Assembly (NCBI GenBank): GCA_900544395.1
Contig: UQVC01000002.1
Coordinates: forward strand, 62,001-126,000
Source of the DNA: an uncultured Ruminococcus sp.
GTDB taxonomy: Bacteria > Bacillota > Clostridia > Lachnospirales > Lachnospiraceae
Direction: 5' to 3'
Length of the DNA: 64,000 bases
Below the pieces are notes generated by a model. That model searched no databases, was not told the origin of the DNA, and was given only the letters and a program-made list of their open reading frames with translations. The position numbers and the translations under genes are program-made. Each line of letters starts with the position of its first letter. Positions within the stretch are counted from its first letter, which is position 1. Shown piece by piece: positions 17,412 through 27,069 of this stretch.

Positions 17412-18332
17412 TTACCCTCTTATTTCTTCCTGATCCAGAAACATTTTTTCCACCTTCAGTTTCTTTCCGTTTTCATCCACACGAAAAATACCGATAAAAT
17501 GATGTTTTGAATCGTATACACGTATTCTTTCTTGTTTCTTTTCATCCGGCACATATTCCAAAAAACGAACCGGGATTTCGTTTCCGTTATATGCAAGAGC
17601 CTGCCCTTCTTCTTTTACTGTCACAGCCGGATATTTGAAAAACACCGTATCCAGCGGCATCAGAATTTCTGAAAACTTTCCTTGCTCTTTCTTCTCCTGT
17701 ATCTCGGAAAGCTTCAGGCTTTCCTGAATCTCAAATTGACTCACCTTTGTGCGCAAAAGTGATTCCATACATCCAAAACAACCAAGTTTCTCACCGATAT
17801 CATGACACAGTGTGCGAATATACGTCCCTTTGGAACAGGAAACTTCCATTTTCACACGGGGCAGGGAAATTTCCAGAATCCGGATGTCTTTAATTTCTAC
17901 TCTGCGGCTTTTGCGTTCGATCGTCTTTCCTTCTCTCGCCAGCTCATACAATTTTTTCCCATTTACTTTCAATGCCGAATACATGGGAGGAATCTGATCA
18001 TACTCTCCCACAAAGCTCATCACACAGTTTTTCACCTGTTCTTCTGTAAGTTCCTGTGTTTCTCCTTCTTGCAGCACAGTTCCGGAAATATCCTGTGTGT
18101 CCGTTTCTTTTCCAAGCAGCAGAACTGCTTCATATGTCTTATCTTTTTCCGTAAGCATATCGCACACTTTCGTTGCTCTTCCCAAACAAACAGGAAGCAC
18201 GCCTTCCGCATCCGGATCCAGCGTGCCTGTGTGTCCAATCTTTTTCTGTCCTGCGATTCCCCGCAATTTTGCTACGACATCATGGGAAGTATATCCTTTT
18301 TCTTTATATACATTCAGAATTCCGTTTATCAT
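17412..18332 (-). CDS. truB: tRNA pseudouridine(55) synthase
   Basis: 306 residues; makes pseudouridine 55 in the tRNA T-loop. Catalytic aspartate is D39 in GHTGTLDPDAEGVLPVCLG; KTYEAVLLLGKETDTQD and YSALKVNGKKLYELAREG are also diagnostic, and the C-terminus carries a PUA-like region. Part of the rimP-ribF operon. Confidence 0.97.
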   Translation of the reverse strand: MINGILNVYKEKGYTSHDVVAKLRGIAGQKKIGHTGTLDPDAEGVLPVCLGRATKVCDMLTEKDKTYEAVLLLGKETDTQDISGTVLQEGETQELTEEQVKNCVMSFVGEYDQIPPMYSALKVNGKKLYELAREGKTIERKSRRVEIKDIRILEISLPRVKMEVSCSKGTYIRTLCHDIGEKLGCFGCMESLLRTKVSQFEIQESLKLSEIQEKKEQGKFSEILMPLDTVFFKYPAVTVKEEGQALAYNGNEIPVRFLEYVPDEKKQERIRVYDSKHHFIGIFRVDENGKKLKVEKMFLDQEEIRG

Positions 18333-18353
18333 AACAATTCCTGTCTTTCTTTT

Positions 18354-19313
18354 TTATGCCTCATTTAACTGCAGCACAATCTGTCCAAGCAGATTGTTGA
18401 TCACATCATGTGCCGAGCCTTTCATTGTAACTCCTGCCGCACGTACATGACCTCCTCCGCCAAAATACTGGGCAATCCTGCTGACATTCACCTTTCCTTT
18501 GGAACGAAGACTGACTTTATATTCCTGCGTATCTATTTCATGCAGGAATATCGCCACCTCCACGCCTCTGGTCTGACGCAGCTGTGCCACAATTCCTTCC
18601 AGATCACTTGGCACCGCCTCAAAAAACTCCATTTCTTTTCTGGATACCACAGAGACCACAACTTGTTTTTCCAGGACCAGCATACTTTCCAGAAGTGCTC
18701 TTCCAAGAATCTGATTTTGGATATAAGTTTTCTCAAAATAGGTTTTTTCAATGATCTCACTGGCGTCAATTCCCTTTCTGAGAAGTTCGGCGGCTGCCTC
18801 CATTGTCTCCGGAGACGTACAGGAGTACTGAAAAACTCCCGTATCATGGGCAATCCCCATATACAGCGCTTCCGCACATGCTTTGCTGATCTTTTCTTTG
18901 TCCAGCAATGTATAAACCAGTTCCGATGTCGAGCTTGCATCCGGACAAATGTAATTTGTCTCTGCAAATGAGACATTACTTATATGATGATCGATACACA
19001 GCGTATGTGCCGCTTTTTGAAACAGAGCTGCAAACGGCCCCAGGCGCTGCTCATCTCCGCAGTCCAGGCAGATGAACAGATCGTACTCCTGATCCGCCGA
19101 AAGTTCATGCCGTACTTCTTCACTTCTGTGAAGAAACCGAAAAGATTCCGGGATGGTCTCCAGATAAATATCCACTTCCAGTTCCGGAAACTGCTCTGTC
19201 AGATACAGATACAGTCCCATCGAAGAACCTACGCAGTCTCCATCCGGACGAACATGCCCGCCAAGCGCCACTCGCTTCTTTCCTTTCAAAATATCAGATA
19301 ATACAACTTTCAT
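18354..19313 (-). CDS. nrnA: DHH-family phosphoesterase, NrnA-like (oligoribonuclease / PAP phosphatase)
   Basis: 319 residues. DHH metal motifs: GGHVRPDGDCVGSS (18-31), FICLDCGD, and DHHISN; DHHA1 domain near the C-terminus with GGGGHVRAAG. NrnA degrades nano-RNAs and dephosphorylates 3'-phosphoadenosine 5'-phosphate. Its place between rbfA and truB matches other Firmicutes. Confidence 0.93.
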   Translation of the reverse strand: MKVVLSDILKGKKRVALGGHVRPDGDCVGSSMGLYLYLTEQFPELEVDIYLETIPESFRFLHRSEEVRHELSADQEYDLFICLDCGDEQRLGPFAALFQKAAHTLCIDHHISNVSFAETNYICPDASSTSELVYTLLDKEKISKACAEALYMGIAHDTGVFQYSCTSPETMEAAAELLRKGIDASEIIEKTYFEKTYIQNQILGRALLESMLVLEKQVVVSVVSRKEMEFFEAVPSDLEGIVAQLRQTRGVEVAIFLHEIDTQEYKVSLRSKGKVNVSRIAQYFGGGGHVRAAGVTMKGSAHDVINNLLGQIVLQLNEA

Positions 19314-19319
19314 CCCTGT

Positions 19320-19691
19320 TTATTCATCCTCACTTTTCAAATCTCTGGTCAGATCATTGATTTTTTTCGTCATGTTCACACCGTACTCAATAGACTGATC
19401 CATAATAAAACGGATTTCCGGTGTATTGCGCATGTTGATCGTTCTGGCCAATTCACGCCGGATATATCCTTCTGCGCTCTGAAGTCCTTTGATCGTATCT
19501 TCCTGGGCCTTTTGATCTCCCAGCACACTGATATATGCTTTGCATGTCTTCAGATCAGGTGCTACTTCCACCGCTACCACGGAGGTCATCGGCGCCACTC
19601 TAGGATCTTTGATGCCTCCGCGCAGGATGTTGCTCAGTTCTCTTTGGACTTCAGTATTGATTCTTGTATTTTTAATACTGTTTTTCCTCAT
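19320..19691 (-). CDS. rbfA: Ribosome-binding factor A
   Basis: 123 residues, KH-like fold. Features include INTEVQRELSNILRGGIKDPRV, a segment around CKAYISVLGD and a C-terminal RNMRNTPEIRFIMDQSIEYG. Late 30S maturation factor needed for 16S 5'-end processing and cold adaptation. Located directly after infB. Confidence 0.97.
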   Translation of the reverse strand: MRKNSIKNTRINTEVQRELSNILRGGIKDPRVAPMTSVVAVEVAPDLKTCKAYISVLGDQKAQEDTIKGLQSAEGYIRRELARTINMRNTPEIRFIMDQSIEYGVNMTKKINDLTRDLKSEDE

Positions 19692-19700
19692 AACTGCTCC

Positions 19701-22280
19701 TTATTTTCTCTCTACTTCTACCATTTTATATGCTTCTACCAGGTCTCCCTCTTTGATGTCATTATAATTCTCAAACACGAAACCACATTCATATCCTGCT
19801 CTGACTTCTTTGACATCATCTTTAAAACGCTTCAGAGATGCCAGCGGTCCATCAAAGATCACAATACCGTCACGAGTCAGACGAACGGAACAATTTCGTT
19901 CAAAAGTACCATCCTGTACATAAGAACCTGCGATTGTTCCCACACCGGACGCCTTGAATGTCTGACGAACTTCTGCGTGTCCCAGCACTTTTTCTTCAAA
20001 TACAGGATCCAGCATACCTTTCATCGCTGCTTCCACATCTTCGATAGCATTATAGATGACTCTGTAAAGTCTTAAATCTACACCTTCCCGATCCGCAATG
20101 TCTTTCGCTGTGGCATCCGGACGTACGTTAAATCCAATGATGATCGCATTGGATGCAGAGGCCAGGATCACGTCAGATTCGTTGATAGCACCAACTCCGC
20201 CGTGGATGATCTTGATCACAACTTCTTCATTAGAAAGTTTGACCAGACTCTGTTTGATTGCTTCTACCGATCCCTGTACGTCTGCTTTTACTACGATATT
20301 GAGTTCTTTTAAGTTTCCTTCCTGGATCTGGTTGAACAGATCATCCAGAGACATCTTGGATTTTGTCTCTTCGAGCATCTTCACCCTATGCTGAGAAATA
20401 AAGGTTTCTGCAAAGTTTCTTGCTTCCTTCTCTGAACTGCATCCCACAAAAACTTCTCCCGCCTGCGGAACCTCGTTTAATCCAAGGATCTCTACCGGCT
20501 GGGACGGACCTGCCTCTTTCACACGTCTTCCTCTGTCGTCCATCATGGCTCTGACTTTTCCGTGTGCAGAACCTGCTGCAATCGCATCTCCCACATGAAG
20601 CGTACCTTTTTGTACCAGAACAGTTGCAACAGAACCTTTTCCTTTATCCAATTCGGCCTCGATCACAAGACCTCTTGCCACACGATTTGGATTGGCTTTG
20701 AGTTCCATTACTTCTGCTGTCAGAAGTACCATTTCCAACAAATCCTGGATTCCTTCTTTTGTATGCGCAGATACCGGTACAAAGATCGTACTTCCACCCC
20801 AGTCTTCCGGAATCAGTTCATATTCTGTCAGCTCCTGTTTTACACGTTCGATGTTTGCACTTGGCTTGTCGATCTTATTGATTGCAACGATGATCTCAAT
20901 TCCCGCTGCTTTGGCATGGTTGATTGCTTCCACTGTCTGCGGCATCACACCGTCATCGGCTGCAACCACAAGGATTGCGATATCCGTAGAGTTTGCACCA
21001 CGCATACGCATTGCAGTAAATGCCTCATGTCCCGGTGTATCCAAAAATGTAATCTTTTCTCCATTGATCTCTACCACTGATGCACCGATATGCTGTGTGA
21101 TACCTCCAGCCTCACGGTCTGTCACACTGGTGTCACGGATGGCATCCAAAAGAGAAGTTTTTCCGTGGTCAACGTGTCCCATGACGCAGACAACCGGCGG
21201 ACGTTTTACCATCGTTGCTTCGTCTTCTTCATCCTCTTTCAGAAGTTCTTCGATGACATCCACAACTTCTTCTTTTTCACAGAGGATTTCAAATTCCATT
21301 GCAATCTCTTCTGCTGTTTCAAAATCGATCTCCTGGTTTACAGTCACGATCTTGCCCTGCATAAAGAGCTTTTTAATGATCACAGAAGGAACGACTTTCA
21401 TCTTGTCTGCCAGTTCCTGAATCGTCAAAACTTCTGGAATGGTGATCTGTTTGATTTCTTCTTCCTTCTTCACTTCCGGCTTCGGCTGTGGTCTCTGTAC
21501 TTCTGTTACCGGTTTTTGCTTTCTGCCTTTTTTGCCTTTGCTTTCAAAACCTTCTTCTCTGTTTTCTTTTTTCTTGTAATCTTTTTCTTTATCTTTTGCT
21601 TTGTTTCTCTGCGGTTTCTGCTGTTCTACCAGCGGTGACGCAATAGAATTTCTGTCGTTTCTGTCATTTCTTCTGGAATCCGGACGCTGTCCGTTTCTCT
21701 GTCCATCTTCCGGACGACGGTTTCCTCTCTGTCCATTGTTCGGACCAGATGCCGGACGCTGCCCATTTCTGTCATTTCTATCATTTCTTCTGGAATCCGG
21801 ACGATCCTGACGAAATCCGTTTCTCTGTCCGTCTTCTGACCGACGGTTGCCTGAAGGACGTCCTTCCTGCGGTCTTCTGTTTTCTCCATTTGCCTGAGGT
21901 CCTCTTACCGGACGGTCCTGACGAGATCCGTTGGAACCGGATGCCGGACGCTGTCCGTTTCTTCCTCCTGCCGGACGTTCAGAACGTGCTGCCCCCTGTC
22001 CATTCTGTCCATTTCCCTGACGTGCTCCGGATGGACGACGGTTTCCGCTTTTTGAATTCTGCGGGCGGAATACCTGCACAATATTTTTCTTTTTCGGAGC
22101 ATCTTCTGCCCCTGCTCCTGTTTTCCCTGCACGTGCTCCGCGCAGCTCTTCTACCACTTCATCAGAAAGAGAACTCATATGACTTTTCACCTCCACATGT
22201 TTTTTTGCCAGAACGTCCATCAGTTCTTTATTCTCCATGCCCAGCTCTTTTGCCAGTTCATGTACTCTTAATTTTGTCAT
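19701..22280 (-). CDS. infB: Translation initiation factor IF-2
   Basis: About 859 residues. N-terminal IF2_N domain ([19 protein letters not shown]), then a long low-complexity Arg/Asn/Gly/Gln linker with internal repeats (around 65-245), second IF2_N-like segment, GTPase domain with [23 protein letters not shown] and NKIDKP, then domains II-IV. GTPase that brings initiator tRNA to the 30S subunit. A longer reading starts at 22313, but ATG 22280 has AAAGGAGGT at ideal spacing. The linker is unusually repetitive, and the DNA shows imperfect tandem copies there. Confidence 0.97.
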   Translation of the reverse strand: MTKLRVHELAKELGMENKELMDVLAKKHVEVKSHMSSLSDEVVEELRGARAGKTGAGAEDAPKKKNIVQVFRPQNSKSGNRRPSGARQGNGQNGQGAARSERPAGGRNGQRPASGSNGSRQDRPVRGPQANGENRRPQEGRPSGNRRSEDGQRNGFRQDRPDSRRNDRNDRNGQRPASGPNNGQRGNRRPEDGQRNGQRPDSRRNDRNDRNSIASPLVEQQKPQRNKAKDKEKDYKKKENREEGFESKGKKGRKQKPVTEVQRPQPKPEVKKEEEIKQITIPEVLTIQELADKMKVVPSVIIKKLFMQGKIVTVNQEIDFETAEEIAMEFEILCEKEEVVDVIEELLKEDEEDEATMVKRPPVVCVMGHVDHGKTSLLDAIRDTSVTDREAGGITQHIGASVVEINGEKITFLDTPGHEAFTAMRMRGANSTDIAILVVAADDGVMPQTVEAINHAKAAGIEIIVAINKIDKPSANIERVKQELTEYELIPEDWGGSTIFVPVSAHTKEGIQDLLEMVLLTAEVMELKANPNRVARGLVIEAELDKGKGSVATVLVQKGTLHVGDAIAAGSAHGKVRAMMDDRGRRVKEAGPSQPVEILGLNEVPQAGEVFVGCSSEKEARNFAETFISQHRVKMLEETKSKMSLDDLFNQIQEGNLKELNIVVKADVQGSVEAIKQSLVKLSNEEVVIKIIHGGVGAINESDVILASASNAIIIGFNVRPDATAKDIADREGVDLRLYRVIYNAIEDVEAAMKGMLDPVFEEKVLGHAEVRQTFKASGVGTIAGSYVQDGTFERNCSVRLTRDGIVIFDGPLASLKRFKDDVKEVRAGYECGFVFENYNDIKEGDLVEAYKMVEVERK
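21649..21848 (-). repeat. Imperfect direct repeats coding the IF-2 linker
   Basis: Two related stretches of about 75 bases (about 21649-21723 and 21766-21848) encode RRNDRNDRN- and NGQRP-type repeats. They share long blocks such as TTCTTCTGGAATCCGGACG. They keep the reading frame and are a source of length variation. Confidence 0.7.
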
Positions 22281-22296
22281 ACTAAAACTACCTCCT

Positions 22297-22620
22297 TTAT
22301 GCAATCGTATCACGTTTCGTTTCTAATTGTTTCTGAATCCCTTTTGCAAATCCTTCGTCCAATATTGCCAGAGATGCACGGAATTCTTTTCCCATTGCAT
22401 GCCCTAAGGTATCTTTATCTCCGTAAAAATAAATTGGAACCTCATAAAACTTACACATATCCCGGAATTTTTTCTTGGTGTTGTCTGAGGCATCTCCTGC
22501 CACGATCACCAGTCTTGCTTTCCCGGACTTTGTTTCATTTTCTGTCATGAACTCGCCGCTGGCACATTTTCCGGCCTTTGTGGCAAGTCCGATCAGAGAC
22601 AGCACTCTATCTTGCTTCAA
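22297..22620 (-). CDS. ylxQ: L7Ae-family ribosomal-like protein (YlxQ)
   Basis: 107 residues, L7Ae/L30e fold: [53 protein letters not shown]. Probable kink-turn RNA-binding protein. Start chosen at TTG 22620, because AAAAGGAGATGG lies upstream and the family begins just here; the longer frame to 22782 reads antisense-like sequence through ylxR. It overlaps the end of ylxR by 14 bases. Confidence 0.88.
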   Translation of the reverse strand: MKQDRVLSLIGLATKAGKCASGEFMTENETKSGKARLVIVAGDASDNTKKKFRDMCKFYEVPIYFYGDKDTLGHAMGKEFRASLAILDEGFAKGIQKQLETKRDTIA

Positions 22621-22894
22621 TTTGTTCCATCTCCTTTTCCAACCGTTCATACACTTCCTGCGGGATTGCCTGTTTAAAAGACCGCTCCAGCCCTTTGTTC
22701 TTCCGTGCCTGTTCAAAGCATTCTCTGGAAATACACAAGTACGCACCACGTCCGTTTTTTCTTCCGGTCGTATCCAGAACAAATTCCTCTTCTTCTGTCC
22801 GCAGCACTCTGAGCAGTTCTTTTTTTGCTTTCATTTCTCCGCAGCCGACACATTTTCGCATCGGGATCTTCTTTTTACTGTTCAAATACCTCAC
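22607..22894 (-). CDS. ylxR: YlxR family RNA-binding protein (DUF448 / RnpM)
   Basis: 95 residues with the signature PMRKCVGCGEMKAKKELLR and GRKNGRGAYLCISRECFEQA. Always found between nusA and infB in Firmicutes; a Bacillus homologue has been described as an RNase P modulator (RnpM). Overlaps ylxQ. Confidence 0.93.
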   Translation of the reverse strand: MRYLNSKKKIPMRKCVGCGEMKAKKELLRVLRTEEEEFVLDTTGRKNGRGAYLCISRECFEQARKNKGLERSFKQAIPQEVYERLEKEMEQIEAR

Positions 22895-22907
22895 CTCTCA
22901 AAAGAGC

Positions 22908-24104
22908 TTATTCTTCCTCTGTCTCTGTAAACTCGATCTCCTCATATGCATCCTCTGCATCTTCCGGATATCCGTCTGTATAATTGACAGCTTCTTCATA
23001 ATCTTCTTCGTATCCGTTTTCTTCCATCATATTCATCTGATCCATGTAATCTTCCGGAAGTTCTCCTGACTCAATGGCCTGTGTCTCACTCTTGATGTCG
23101 ATCTTGTATCCTGTCAGACGGGCTGCCAGTCTTGCATTCTGTCCTTCTTTTCCGATTGCCAGAGATAACTGGTAATCCGGAACGATCACGCTTGCCACTT
23201 TTTCATCCGGATCTGCCATAACGGAAATGACTTTTGCAGGACTCAGTGCATTCTCGATCAGAAGCGCCGGATTATCGCTCCAGTTGATGATGTCGATCTT
23301 CTCTCCTCTGAGTTCTTCTACTACTGCATTGACTCTGGCACCGTTCATTCCCACGCATGCTCCTACCGGATCCACGTTTTCATCATTAGACCACACTGCC
23401 ATCTTGGTACGGGATCCCGCTTCACGGGCAATGCTCTTGATCTCAACAGTTCCGTCTTTCACCTCTGCCACTTCTGCCTCAAACAGACGTTTTACCAGCT
23501 CCGGATGGGTACGTGACACTAAGATCTTTGGTCCCTTTGGTGTATTCTTCACTTCCACAATGTACAGTTTGATACGCTCTGTCGGCTTGAACACTTCGCC
23601 TTTCACCTGTTCATTTTCTGTCAGCATGGCATCTGCTTTTCCAAGGTTCACGCTGATATTTTTGCCGACATAACGCTGCACGATACCGGTTACGATATCT
23701 TTCTCTTTTTCAAAGTACTGATCGTATACGACTTTTCTTTCTTCTTCACGGATCTTCTGAAGGATCAGGTTCTTTGCATTCATCGTTGCAATACGTCCAA
23801 ATTCTTTGGACTGTACCGGAACCTGACAGATATCTCCGATCTGCAGTGCAGAGTCGATCTTTTCCGCATCTTCCAGTGTGATCTCAATTGCCGGATCATA
23901 CACTTCCTCTACCACTTCTTTTTCTGCATACACTGCATAATCACAAGTTTCTTTGTTCATGATCACTTTGATATTATCCGATGTTCCAAAGTGATTTTTG
24001 CAGGCGCTGATCAGCGAATTTTCAATTGCTTCCATCATTGTATCTCTGCTGATATTTTTCTCTTTTTCAAGAATTGTCAAAGCTTCCATTAATTCTGTGT
24101 TCAT
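22908..24104 (-). CDS. nusA: Transcription termination/antitermination factor NusA
   Basis: 398 residues: N-terminal RNA polymerase-binding domain, S1 domain (around 135-200), two KH domains ([19 protein letters not shown] and [18 protein letters not shown]) and a strongly acidic tail (about 355-398). No AR repeats, as usual outside Proteobacteria. Modulates pausing and termination. Its operon leader has a hairpin (24688-24715) that NusA itself could act on. Confidence 0.97.
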   Translation of the reverse strand: MNTELMEALTILEKEKNISRDTMMEAIENSLISACKNHFGTSDNIKVIMNKETCDYAVYAEKEVVEEVYDPAIEITLEDAEKIDSALQIGDICQVPVQSKEFGRIATMNAKNLILQKIREEERKVVYDQYFEKEKDIVTGIVQRYVGKNISVNLGKADAMLTENEQVKGEVFKPTERIKLYIVEVKNTPKGPKILVSRTHPELVKRLFEAEVAEVKDGTVEIKSIAREAGSRTKMAVWSNDENVDPVGACVGMNGARVNAVVEELRGEKIDIINWSDNPALLIENALSPAKVISVMADPDEKVASVIVPDYQLSLAIGKEGQNARLAARLTGYKIDIKSETQAIESGELPEDYMDQMNMMEENGYEEDYEEAVNYTDGYPEDAEDAYEEIEFTETEEE

Positions 24105-24126
24105 TGTTTTATTTCCTCCTACTACT

Positions 24127-24594
24127 CTAAAAATCCAATGCTAAACGGATCAGTGCAATTTCACTTTTTTCAAATGTCTGTGTGCTCTCATCCTCATAAG
24201 AAATGGTCACTGTATTCTGGTCAAACTCTTTGAGGATCCCGACAAATTCCTTTTGTCTGTCAATGGCGCGATAGGTGCGGATCTCCACTTCCTGTCCGAC
24301 GCTTCGGATAAAATCTTTTTCTTTTTTCAAAGGTCTTCCCAGTCCCGGGGAGCTGACTTCAAAAATATAAGAATCTTCGATATAATCTTTTTCATCCAAA
24401 ATATCAGAAAATCTTCTGCTTACCGCTTCGCAGTCATCCACTGTGATCCCGCCCGGCTTATCAATGTATGCCCGCAGATACCAGTTGCCTGCCTCTTTCA
24501 CGTATTCGACATCTACCAGCTCAAATCCCTGCTCTGTCACGATTGGTTCTAAAAGTTCTTCTGTCTTCTTTTCATATTCTTCTCTTCTTGACAC
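24127..24594 (-). CDS. rimP: Ribosome maturation factor RimP
   Basis: 155 residues from the GTG at 24594, the normal RimP length. AAGGGAG lies 6 bases upstream, and the longer frame to 24687 runs into the operon leader. Core: LEPIVTEQGFELVDVEYVKE, YIDKPGGITVDDCEAVSR, FEVSSPGLGRPL. First gene of the rimP-nusA-ylxRQ-infB-rbfA-nrnA-truB-ribF operon; functions in 30S assembly. Confidence 0.93.
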   Translation of the reverse strand: MSRREEYEKKTEELLEPIVTEQGFELVDVEYVKEAGNWYLRAYIDKPGGITVDDCEAVSRRFSDILDEKDYIEDSYIFEVSSPGLGRPLKKEKDFIRSVGQEVEIRTYRAIDRQKEFVGILKEFDQNTVTISYEDESTQTFEKSEIALIRLALDF

Positions 24595-24687
24595 AACAAA
24601 CTCCCTTTCTGTCTCACTTTTTTTATTTTTCCAGTATGTATCTTCTCCCGCCGGACTGTATGATATGTAAAAACCCCTGTCATACAA

Positions 24688-24715
24688 AGAAGAGTGAACT
24701 TTCGTTCACTCTTCT
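24688..24715 (-). terminator. GAAA-capped hairpin: parC terminator / rimP operon attenuator
   Basis: A 12-bp perfect stem (AGAAGAGTGAAC / GTTCACTCTTCT) with a GAAA tetraloop on the minus-strand RNA, followed by TTTGTATG. It follows parC but lies downstream of the rimP operon promoter, so it is in that operon's leader too. The weak T-tract suggests partial termination. Confidence 0.6.
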
Positions 24716-24741
24716 GCCGGATTGATTATGTAACTGTATGT

Positions 24742-24770
24742 AGTATAACACCATTGGCACACGAAAGCAA
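24742..24770 (-). promoter_or_regulatory. Promoter of the rimP-nusA-infB operon
   Basis: TTGCTT (24765-24770), 17 bases, TATACT (24742-24747). Confidence 0.75.
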
Positions 24771-24796
24771 GGGATAATTCAAAATTGCCCGGTTTC

Positions 24797-27040
24797 TTAT
24801 TTTCTCTGCCTGGTTCCCATGCCGTCTCTCTTTGCCAGTTTCAGGCGATTTAATGTCACTTCTTTTTCCCCGTATGGCACTTTTGTGTCTACGCCTTCTT
24901 CCAGCAGATGGATCTGCTCAAGTTCATCGCTTTTCTGCAGTTTGATCCCACGCACGCCCACAGCTCCTTTTTTCTTTTCCGGGATTTCCGATGCCGGAAA
25001 ACGCAAAAAGTATCCGTCTCGTGTCTGCAGTACGATCTGCTGATTTTCCCGGATCACACTCACCCGGAGCAGCGCATCCTCTTCCTGAAGCTTTGTTGCC
25101 GCAATGGTTCGTTTTGCCACCTGGAATTCACTTCCATCCACACGTTTGACCATGCCCTGCTTCGTCGCAAAAAGCAGCTTTTCAAATGCGATCTGCCGGG
25201 CATCGCAGATTGCCACGATCTGCTCTTCACTGCTGCTGTAATTACTCATATTGTCGATTGGAACGCCTTTGTCACGGAACCTTCCATATGGCAGATCCAT
25301 CACTTTGACCTGGTGCATTTTCCCGCTGTCAGTAAACAAACAGAGTTTTCCGGTATTCAGACAGTTTACAATGTACTTATTCTCACTGTCCGCCGCCTCT
25401 TTGTTCCGCTCATATACGCTCACGTCCACTGTCTTGGCATATCCAAAGCGATCCATCAAAAAGATCACTTCCTGTTCCTCTACCTTCTTCTCTTCAAATA
25501 CGGCCGCTTCTGCATTTTCAATGGCAGTGCGCCGTTTTCTTCCATATTCCTTTTTGAATGCATCCAGCTCTTCTATGATCAGATTTGCCATGGAATCATA
25601 ATGATTTAAAATATCTTCATAGCGGGCGATATTTTTCAGTGTCAGCTCATGCTCTTTCTGCAGCGCTTCGATTTCCAGACCGATCAGCTTATACAGACGC
25701 ATTTCCAAAATTGCAGATGCCTGTCTCTCCGTAAAGCGAAGCATGGCTGCCATTTTTTTTGAAATCGGAGACTTAAATCGGATATTCTCCGTGATTCCCT
25801 GTGTCAGGCACGCTTTGGCATCCTTGACAGACTGACTTCCCCGAAGGATCTCAATGATCAGATCAATCACATCACAGGCTTTGATCAGACCCTCCTGCAC
25901 TTCTTTTTTATCCAGCTCTTTCGAAAGAAGGGTTTTATATTTTCTCGTGGTCAGTTCAAACTGAAAATCCACATGATGCTCAATGATCGCTTTTAACCCC
26001 AGCGTTTCCGGTTTCCCATTTGCCACTGCCAGCATATTGACGCCGAACGTATCTTCCAGCCGGGTCTTTTTGTAGAGCATATTTTTCAAATTCTCCACAT
26101 CTGCACCTTTTTTGAGTTCCAGTACGATCCGGATTCCTTCTTTGGAAGACTGATTGGAAATATCTACGATATCCGTTGTCTTTTTCGTCTCCACCAGATT
26201 GCAGACATCGTTTAAAAACTTTCCGATCCCGGCGCCGATCATTGTATATGGAATTTCTGTAATGACAAGCTGTTTTTTGCCGCCTTTCAGTTCTTCCACT
26301 TCCACTTTTCCACGGATCTTGATCTTGCCCTGTCCGGTTTCATAAATATCCAGAAGGTCATCTTTGTTGACCACGATCCCACCTGTCGGAAAGTCCGGCC
26401 CTTTGAGATATTTCATCAACTGCTTTGTCGTAATGGCTTCATTCTTCATATATGCCTTTACTGCGTCAATCACTTCTCCCAGGTTATGGGTCGGAATGCT
26501 GGTTGCCATTCCGACTGCGATCCCTTCCGCCCCATTCACAAGAAGATTCGGGATCCGCACCGGAAGCACCTGGGGCTCTTTTTCTGTCTCGTCAAAGTTG
26601 GGACCAAAATCGATGATATTTTTATCCAGATCCGCAAGATATACTTCCTGGGTAAACTTCGTCAGACGGGCTTCTGTATATCGCATAGCAGCCGCTCCGT
26701 CGCCTTCAATGGATCCAAAATTTCCATGCCCATCGACCAGCACCATTCCTTTTTTAAATTCCTGCGCCATTACCACCAGGGCTTCATAAATCGAACTGTC
26801 CCCATGAGGATGATATTTACCCATGGTATCCCCCACGATACGGGCGCATTTCCGATAGGGTTTGTCATAACGGATTCCCAGTTCATACATATCATAAAGA
26901 GTCCTTCTTTGTACCGGCTTTAATCCGTCTCTGACATCCGGAAGCGCGCGGGATACGATGACGCTCATCGCATAGTCAATATAGGATTTACGCATCACAT
27001 CCGAGTATTCTGTTCTGATTATCTGTGATTCACTGCTCAT
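24797..27040 (-). CDS. parC: Type IIA topoisomerase subunit A (topoisomerase IV-like)
   Basis: 747 residues. Winged-helix and tower domains with the catalytic tyrosine Y121 in AAMRYTEARL; coiled coil; six-bladed C-terminal DNA-wrapping domain. The quinolone-determining region reads YHPHGDSSIYEALVVMAQE with Ser82 and Glu86, the pattern of susceptible enzymes. No canonical GyrA box (QRRGGKG-like) is visible in the C-terminal domain, so a topoisomerase IV/ParC role is favoured over gyrase. Its ATPase partner lies 30 bases upstream. Confidence 0.9.
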   Translation of the reverse strand: MSSESQIIRTEYSDVMRKSYIDYAMSVIVSRALPDVRDGLKPVQRRTLYDMYELGIRYDKPYRKCARIVGDTMGKYHPHGDSSIYEALVVMAQEFKKGMVLVDGHGNFGSIEGDGAAAMRYTEARLTKFTQEVYLADLDKNIIDFGPNFDETEKEPQVLPVRIPNLLVNGAEGIAVGMATSIPTHNLGEVIDAVKAYMKNEAITTKQLMKYLKGPDFPTGGIVVNKDDLLDIYETGQGKIKIRGKVEVEELKGGKKQLVITEIPYTMIGAGIGKFLNDVCNLVETKKTTDIVDISNQSSKEGIRIVLELKKGADVENLKNMLYKKTRLEDTFGVNMLAVANGKPETLGLKAIIEHHVDFQFELTTRKYKTLLSKELDKKEVQEGLIKACDVIDLIIEILRGSQSVKDAKACLTQGITENIRFKSPISKKMAAMLRFTERQASAILEMRLYKLIGLEIEALQKEHELTLKNIARYEDILNHYDSMANLIIEELDAFKKEYGRKRRTAIENAEAAVFEEKKVEEQEVIFLMDRFGYAKTVDVSVYERNKEAADSENKYIVNCLNTGKLCLFTDSGKMHQVKVMDLPYGRFRDKGVPIDNMSNYSSSEEQIVAICDARQIAFEKLLFATKQGMVKRVDGSEFQVAKRTIAATKLQEEDALLRVSVIRENQQIVLQTRDGYFLRFPASEIPEKKKGAVGVRGIKLQKSDELEQIHLLEEGVDTKVPYGEKEVTLNRLKLAKRDGMGTRQRK

Positions 27041-27069
27041 ATGTTCTCTCCTCTAAGCCTGAACTTCTG

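Noticed and set aside
21649..21848. Repeats resembling a CRISPR-like or tandem array
   Set aside because: They encode the Arg/Asn-rich linker of IF-2 in frame; no uniform repeat-spacer pattern.
24595..24687. N-terminal extension of RimP from 24687
   Set aside because: Would make the protein 31 residues too long and covers leader sequence; GTG 24594 has a ribosome site.
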